DNA of 64,000 nt from assembly GCA_050178795.1 (NCBI GenBank), contig JBFXFT010000006.1, forward strand, positions 1 to 64,000. Direction: 5' to 3'. Within the stretch, counting starts at the first letter, position 1; every line of letters begins with the position of its first letter. This document shows, in pieces, positions 60,897-64,000 of the stretch. Source of the DNA: STF1-184 sp050178795. Lineage in GTDB: Bacteria; Bacillota; Clostridia; Christensenellales; UBA1242. The notes beneath the pieces were generated by a model. That model was not told the DNA's origin. It saw only the letters and a program-made list of their open reading frames with translations, and did not search any database. Both the position numbers and the translations under genes were made by a program.

Positions 60897-61880
60897 ATGG
60901 ATTATATTTATGACTATAAAAAACTAAATACATTGACAACTTTTTTAAAAGGGGTTAAAAAACAAAAATTGAGCCACGCCTATTTGTTTTTGAGTAGCGA
61001 CAAAAATACAAATGAAGCGGCGGCGATTCTTTTTGCTTCAAGTTTGGTCTGTGCGCATAAAGATGCACCTTGTTTTGAGTGTAGCACTTGTTTAAAAGTT
61101 ATAAATCGTACTGGCGTTGATGTCTTTACATACCCAAAAAAGAACAGCATAGTGGTTGAAGACATTAAAGACATAATTGAAAATGCGGCGACTAAACCAC
61201 TTGAATTTAGTAAAAAAATATTCGTTTTAAATAACATTGACGAGGCCACAATTTCTGCTCAAAACAAACTTTTAAAAACGTTAGAAGAGCCAGAACAAGA
61301 TGTAATATTTATTTTGACCGCAACGAGTATTAAGGCTGTTTTACCAACAATCGTCAGTAGGGCACGAACAATTTTGCTACCAAAAAGTGAAGTTGATGAA
61401 ATTGAAGCGATTTTAAAGGAAAAAGAGAGCGATGCGAATAGAATTGCCTTTTCCGCTGAGGTTAGTGAGGGCAGTTTAGGCAGAGCGCTAGACATTTTAA
61501 ATGACGAAACTTATTTTAGCACCTACAATTTTGTTTTAGATATGCTAATAAATATGAAGACGACAAAAGATGTAATAAATTACAGCAGTGTCATAAATAA
61601 AAACACAAAATTTATTAACCTATACTTAGAGCAACTAGAAAAAGTTTTTAGAGATGTTTTAATGATTAAGGCTGGCACAAGTGAAGTGGTTTTTAACAAA
61701 CATTCATTAAACACTTTAACAAAAATAAGCGAGGGCTACTCTCAACTTGCCCTATCAAAAATAGTTGAAAAAATATTGGAACACAAAAAAATGTTAAAAT
61801 TTAATGCCAATCCAACAGGCGTTATAGATACGCTTTTGATTGGTATTTTGGAGGTAAAATATAAATGGAGAGAAAAGTAG
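60897..61880 (+). CDS. holB: DNA polymerase III delta' subunit
   Basis: Clamp-loader component. 327 aa AAA+ fold: start SHAYLFLSSDKN (a degenerate Walker A), zinc-binding cysteines C52, C59, C62, C65 in VCAHKDAPCFECSTCLK, NNIDEATISAQNKLLKTLEEP (about 112-132), ILTATSIKAVLPTIVSRA (sensor 1 and SRx arginine, about 140-157). The degenerate Walker A matches delta' (non-hydrolysing), not tau/gamma. Eight bases after tmk. Ends TAG. Confidence 0.93.
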   Translation: MDYIYDYKKLNTLTTFLKGVKKQKLSHAYLFLSSDKNTNEAAAILFASSLVCAHKDAPCFECSTCLKVINRTGVDVFTYPKKNSIVVEDIKDIIENAATKPLEFSKKIFVLNNIDEATISAQNKLLKTLEEPEQDVIFILTATSIKAVLPTIVSRARTILLPKSEVDEIEAILKEKESDANRIAFSAEVSEGSLGRALDILNDETYFSTYNFVLDMLINMKTTKDVINYSSVINKNTKFINLYLEQLEKVFRDVLMIKAGTSEVVFNKHSLNTLTKISEGYSQLALSKIVEKILEHKKMLKFNANPTGVIDTLLIGILEVKYKWREK

Positions 61881-62809
61881 TAGGAGTAAAATTTAAACCA
61901 GTAGGTAAAATTTATTACTTTGATGCAAATAATTTAGAACTAAAAGATGGGGATGGCGTAATAGTAGAGACCGAAGTAGGGCAAGAATATGGTGAAGTTG
62001 TCTATGCGGAAAAATTGGTAGATGCTTCAACCTTGCAGTCTGAACTTAAACCAATAATGCGAAAAGCGGTGGATAAAGACTACGACACGCTTGAAAAAAA
62101 TAGTAAACGCGCGGTTGAATGCAGTAAGGTCGCTGCCGAATTAATAAAAAAACTAAACTTAGATATGAAACTTATAGATGTTGAACTAACCTTTGACGCA
62201 AGCAAGATAATTTTTACCTTTACGGCAGACGAAAGGGTAGATTTTAGAGAGTTAGTAAAAGAACTTGCAAATAAATTACATTCTAGAATAGAGTTAAGGC
62301 AAGTAGGTGCAAGGGACGTTTCAAAAATTGTTGGTGGTATAGGTCCTTGCGGAAGGGTTGTTTGTTGCGCTAATCACATGAGAGAATTTAACAAAGTAAG
62401 CATAAAAATGGCAAAAACTCAAGGTCTTGCTCTTAATCCAACAAAAATTAATGGTCTATGCGGCAGGCTTATGTGTTGCCTTGCTTATGAGGACGAATAT
62501 TACTCCGAAATAAGCAAAAAAATGCCAAAAGTTGGTAGAACTGTGACGACTCCAGATGGCGAGGGCGTTGTAGTTTATAACAATTTGTTAAAAAATTTGG
62601 TGACAGTTAGGTTTTCTACTCCTGATGGCACTGCAACGACTACTGAGTATCCACTTAGCGACATAAAGAGAAATAATGTTGAAGAAAAAGAGGAAGAAAA
62701 TCCAAATTGCAAGAATTGCCCTAAAAAGCAATCAGCTGAACCAAACGATGAAGTTGACGAACTTGTAGAGGAAGAAGTAATAGTACTTATTGAAAGTGAA
62801 GAAGAGTAA
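61865..62809 (+). CDS. ricT: PSP1-domain protein RicT (YaaT)
   Basis: 314 aa. PSP1 C-terminal domain with the typical cysteines GPCGRVVCCANHMREFNKVS (about 157-176) and KINGLCGRLMCCLAYEDEYY (about 195-214). In Bacillus, RicT forms a complex with RicA and RicF that carries [4Fe-4S] clusters and supports RNA processing by RNase Y. Overlaps holB by 16 bases with the ribosome site GGAGGT inside holB. The C-terminal tail has a second CxxC (NCKNC) and acidic residues, an unusual extension. Partner genes ricA and ricF are not in the window. Confidence 0.92.
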   Translation: MERKVVGVKFKPVGKIYYFDANNLELKDGDGVIVETEVGQEYGEVVYAEKLVDASTLQSELKPIMRKAVDKDYDTLEKNSKRAVECSKVAAELIKKLNLDMKLIDVELTFDASKIIFTFTADERVDFRELVKELANKLHSRIELRQVGARDVSKIVGGIGPCGRVVCCANHMREFNKVSIKMAKTQGLALNPTKINGLCGRLMCCLAYEDEYYSEISKKMPKVGRTVTTPDGEGVVVYNNLLKNLVTVRFSTPDGTATTTEYPLSDIKRNNVEEKEEENPNCKNCPKKQSAEPNDEVDELVEEEVIVLIESEEE

Positions 62810-62811
62810 AA

Positions 62812-63546
62812 ATGGAACTTTTAAAAAACGAAAGACTTGATGACCTTGAATATAAGGGGTTAAAAATAATTCAAGACAAAACAAAATATTGTTTTACGTC
62901 AGACGCTGTTTTGCTATCTAATTTTGCAAAGGCAAATAGTAGCGACACGGTGGTTGATTTGTGCACTGGAAGCGGCATTATTGCTACTCTTATGTATGCA
63001 AAAAATAACCCTAAAAAAGTCTATGGAATAGAACTTCAAAAATACCTATTTGATTTGGCGGTAAAGAGTGCAAAATTAAATGGACTAGACGACAAAATAA
63101 CTTTTATAAACTCGCAAATACAAGACGCCACAAAGTACATAAAGGCTGGCAGTGTTTCGGTTGTAACCGTTAACCCACCTTATGAAAAAGTTGACGGACA
63201 CTATTTAAGTGGAGACGAGCAAATAGATATTTGCAAATATGAAAAAAGTCTTAACTTGACCGATGTCATAAAAGTGTCAAGCGACCTACTTAAATTTGGT
63301 GGCAAATTGTTTATGGTACATAAAAGCAGTAGACTAACAGAAATTATTACACTATTAAAAAAGTATAATTTAGAGCCTAAAATTTTAAGGTTTATTCAAC
63401 CAAAAGCACAGTTAAATTCAAATGTTGTACTAATAAAGGCAATTAAGGGCGGTAAGGCAGGGCTTCAAGTTGAACCCACACTAATTTTGACCGATGAAAA
63501 TGGCGAATATTCAAAGGAATTAAAAAAGATTTATAACAAGGAGTAA
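62812..63546 (+). CDS. tRNA1(Val) adenine N6-methyltransferase-like (YabB/TrmN6 family)
   Basis: 244 aa SAM-dependent methyltransferase. SAM motif VDLCTGSGIIATLMYAK (about 46-62), second acidic strand YGIELQKYLFDLA, catalytic N121-P-P-Y124 in TVNPPYEKVDGH, and start LLKNERLDDLEYKGLKIIQ like YabB. It is placed, as in Bacillus, between ricT and rsmI. The exact target in tRNA is inferred by family, not proven. Two bases after ricT. Confidence 0.85.
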   Translation: MELLKNERLDDLEYKGLKIIQDKTKYCFTSDAVLLSNFAKANSSDTVVDLCTGSGIIATLMYAKNNPKKVYGIELQKYLFDLAVKSAKLNGLDDKITFINSQIQDATKYIKAGSVSVVTVNPPYEKVDGHYLSGDEQIDICKYEKSLNLTDVIKVSSDLLKFGGKLFMVHKSSRLTEIITLLKKYNLEPKILRFIQPKAQLNSNVVLIKAIKGGKAGLQVEPTLILTDENGEYSKELKKIYNKE

Positions 63547-63547
63547 A

Positions 63548-64000
63548 ATGAGCGGAACACTTTATTTTGTAGCAACCCCAATTGGCAATATGGGCGACAT
63601 AACAAAAAGAGCCATTGACACATTAAACGGCGTCAATGTCATTTTGTGTGAAGATACAAGGCACTCTGCAAAGTTGCTAAATTTGTTAGAAATTAAAAAA
63701 CCGCTTCAAAGTTTTCACAAATTTAATTACGCTAAAAAAATACCAGAAGTAATAAATTTATTAAAAGAGGGGCAAAACATTGCGCTAATCACAGATGCAG
63801 GAACTCCAGCAATAAGCGATCCTGGGGCTGAAATTATTGAAGAATTAGTGAAAAATGATATAAAATACACCATAATACCAGGTGCAACGGCTAGTATTAA
63901 CGCTTTTATTTTATCTGGCTTTAAAACGACTTTTACTTTTGTGGGTTTTTTACCAGAGCAATTAAAGCAAAAAGAAGAGGTTTTAAAAGAACTTATAAAT
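63548..64000 (+). CDS. rsmI: 16S rRNA 2'-O-ribose C1402 methyltransferase, partial (3' end outside window)
   Basis: Reading frame open from the ATG at 63548 to the window edge (151 codons); the remaining part lies outside. Visible: start MSGTLYFVATPIGNMGDITKRA, EDTRHSAKLL (about 36-45), ITDAGTPAISDPG (about 79-91), and IIPGATASINAFILSGF (about 106-122). These are RsmI/TP-methylase motifs; the full protein usually has about 280 aa. AAGGAG ribosome site. One base after the preceding gene, fifth gene of the tmk operon. Confidence 0.95.
   Translation, partial: MSGTLYFVATPIGNMGDITKRAIDTLNGVNVILCEDTRHSAKLLNLLEIKKPLQSFHKFNYAKKIPEVINLLKEGQNIALITDAGTPAISDPGAEIIEELVKNDIKYTIIPGATASINAFILSGFKTTFTFVGFLPEQLKQKEEVLKELIN

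Overview
The window is low-GC DNA (my impression is about one third G+C) from a member of the Bacillota, most likely an uncultured Clostridia-type bacterium. The evidence is a T-box leader in front of a GlyQS-type glycyl-tRNA synthetase, SpoVG, WhiA, DegV, RicT/YaaT, CoaC and CoaB as separate genes, the clostridial order uvrC-PHP-whiA-dnaE-pfkA, the order rpmE-prmC-prfA, strong TTGACA/TATAAT promoters and strong Shine-Dalgarno sites. All 58 complete genes I accept end in TAA (47) or TAG (11); none ends in TGA.

Layout. 65-6601 is a defence island: a two-gene type III restriction-modification system, then a nucleotidyltransferase-like gene and a HEPN/Abi-like gene. 6698-13330 holds a MerR regulator with its 19-bp-spacer promoter, an MscS channel with a long disordered tail, a membrane protein overlapping it, an S41-like peptidase, an unknown protein, a HAD phosphatase and a small zinc-ribbon protein. 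13397-16246 (minus strand) is a three-gene operon led by a fused LysR regulator/ADP-ribosylglycohydrolase. It diverges from coaC-coaB and an ankyrin-like gene across an intergenic region rich in inverted repeats. 18792-25728 holds small accessory genes (RyR-like, XRE regulator with palindromic operators, zinc ribbon), T-box-glyS, a protein with cysteine at every third residue, and an RsgI-like lipoprotein next to a membrane-anchored protein.

25937-29540 is a 23S-5S rRNA unit with its own promoter and no 16S gene. 29740-36687 holds a flavodoxin, an ArsR-type regulator that shares a promoter motif with a small membrane protein, and four tandem divergent paralogues of unknown function. A tRNA-Asn follows at 36792. 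36968-44915 holds a membrane-anchored trypsin-like protease, a secreted glycine-zipper protein with a small partner gene, a MATE-like transporter, a uracil-DNA-glycosylase-like gene and a large GLUG-repeat surface protein.

From 45024 to the end the content is mostly housekeeping: spoVG, rpmE-prmC-prfA, degV, asnS, uvrC, PHP, whiA, dnaE, pfkA, greA, then tmk-holB-ricT-methyltransferase-rsmI. The last gene runs off the edge.

Most interesting: the NTase-HEPN pair beside the restriction system, the LysR-ADP-ribosylglycohydrolase fusion, an intergenic element present twice (29571-29664 and 50260-50388) whose hairpin shows compensatory base changes, the absence of TGA stops, the 16S-less rRNA unit and the cysteine-triplet protein.
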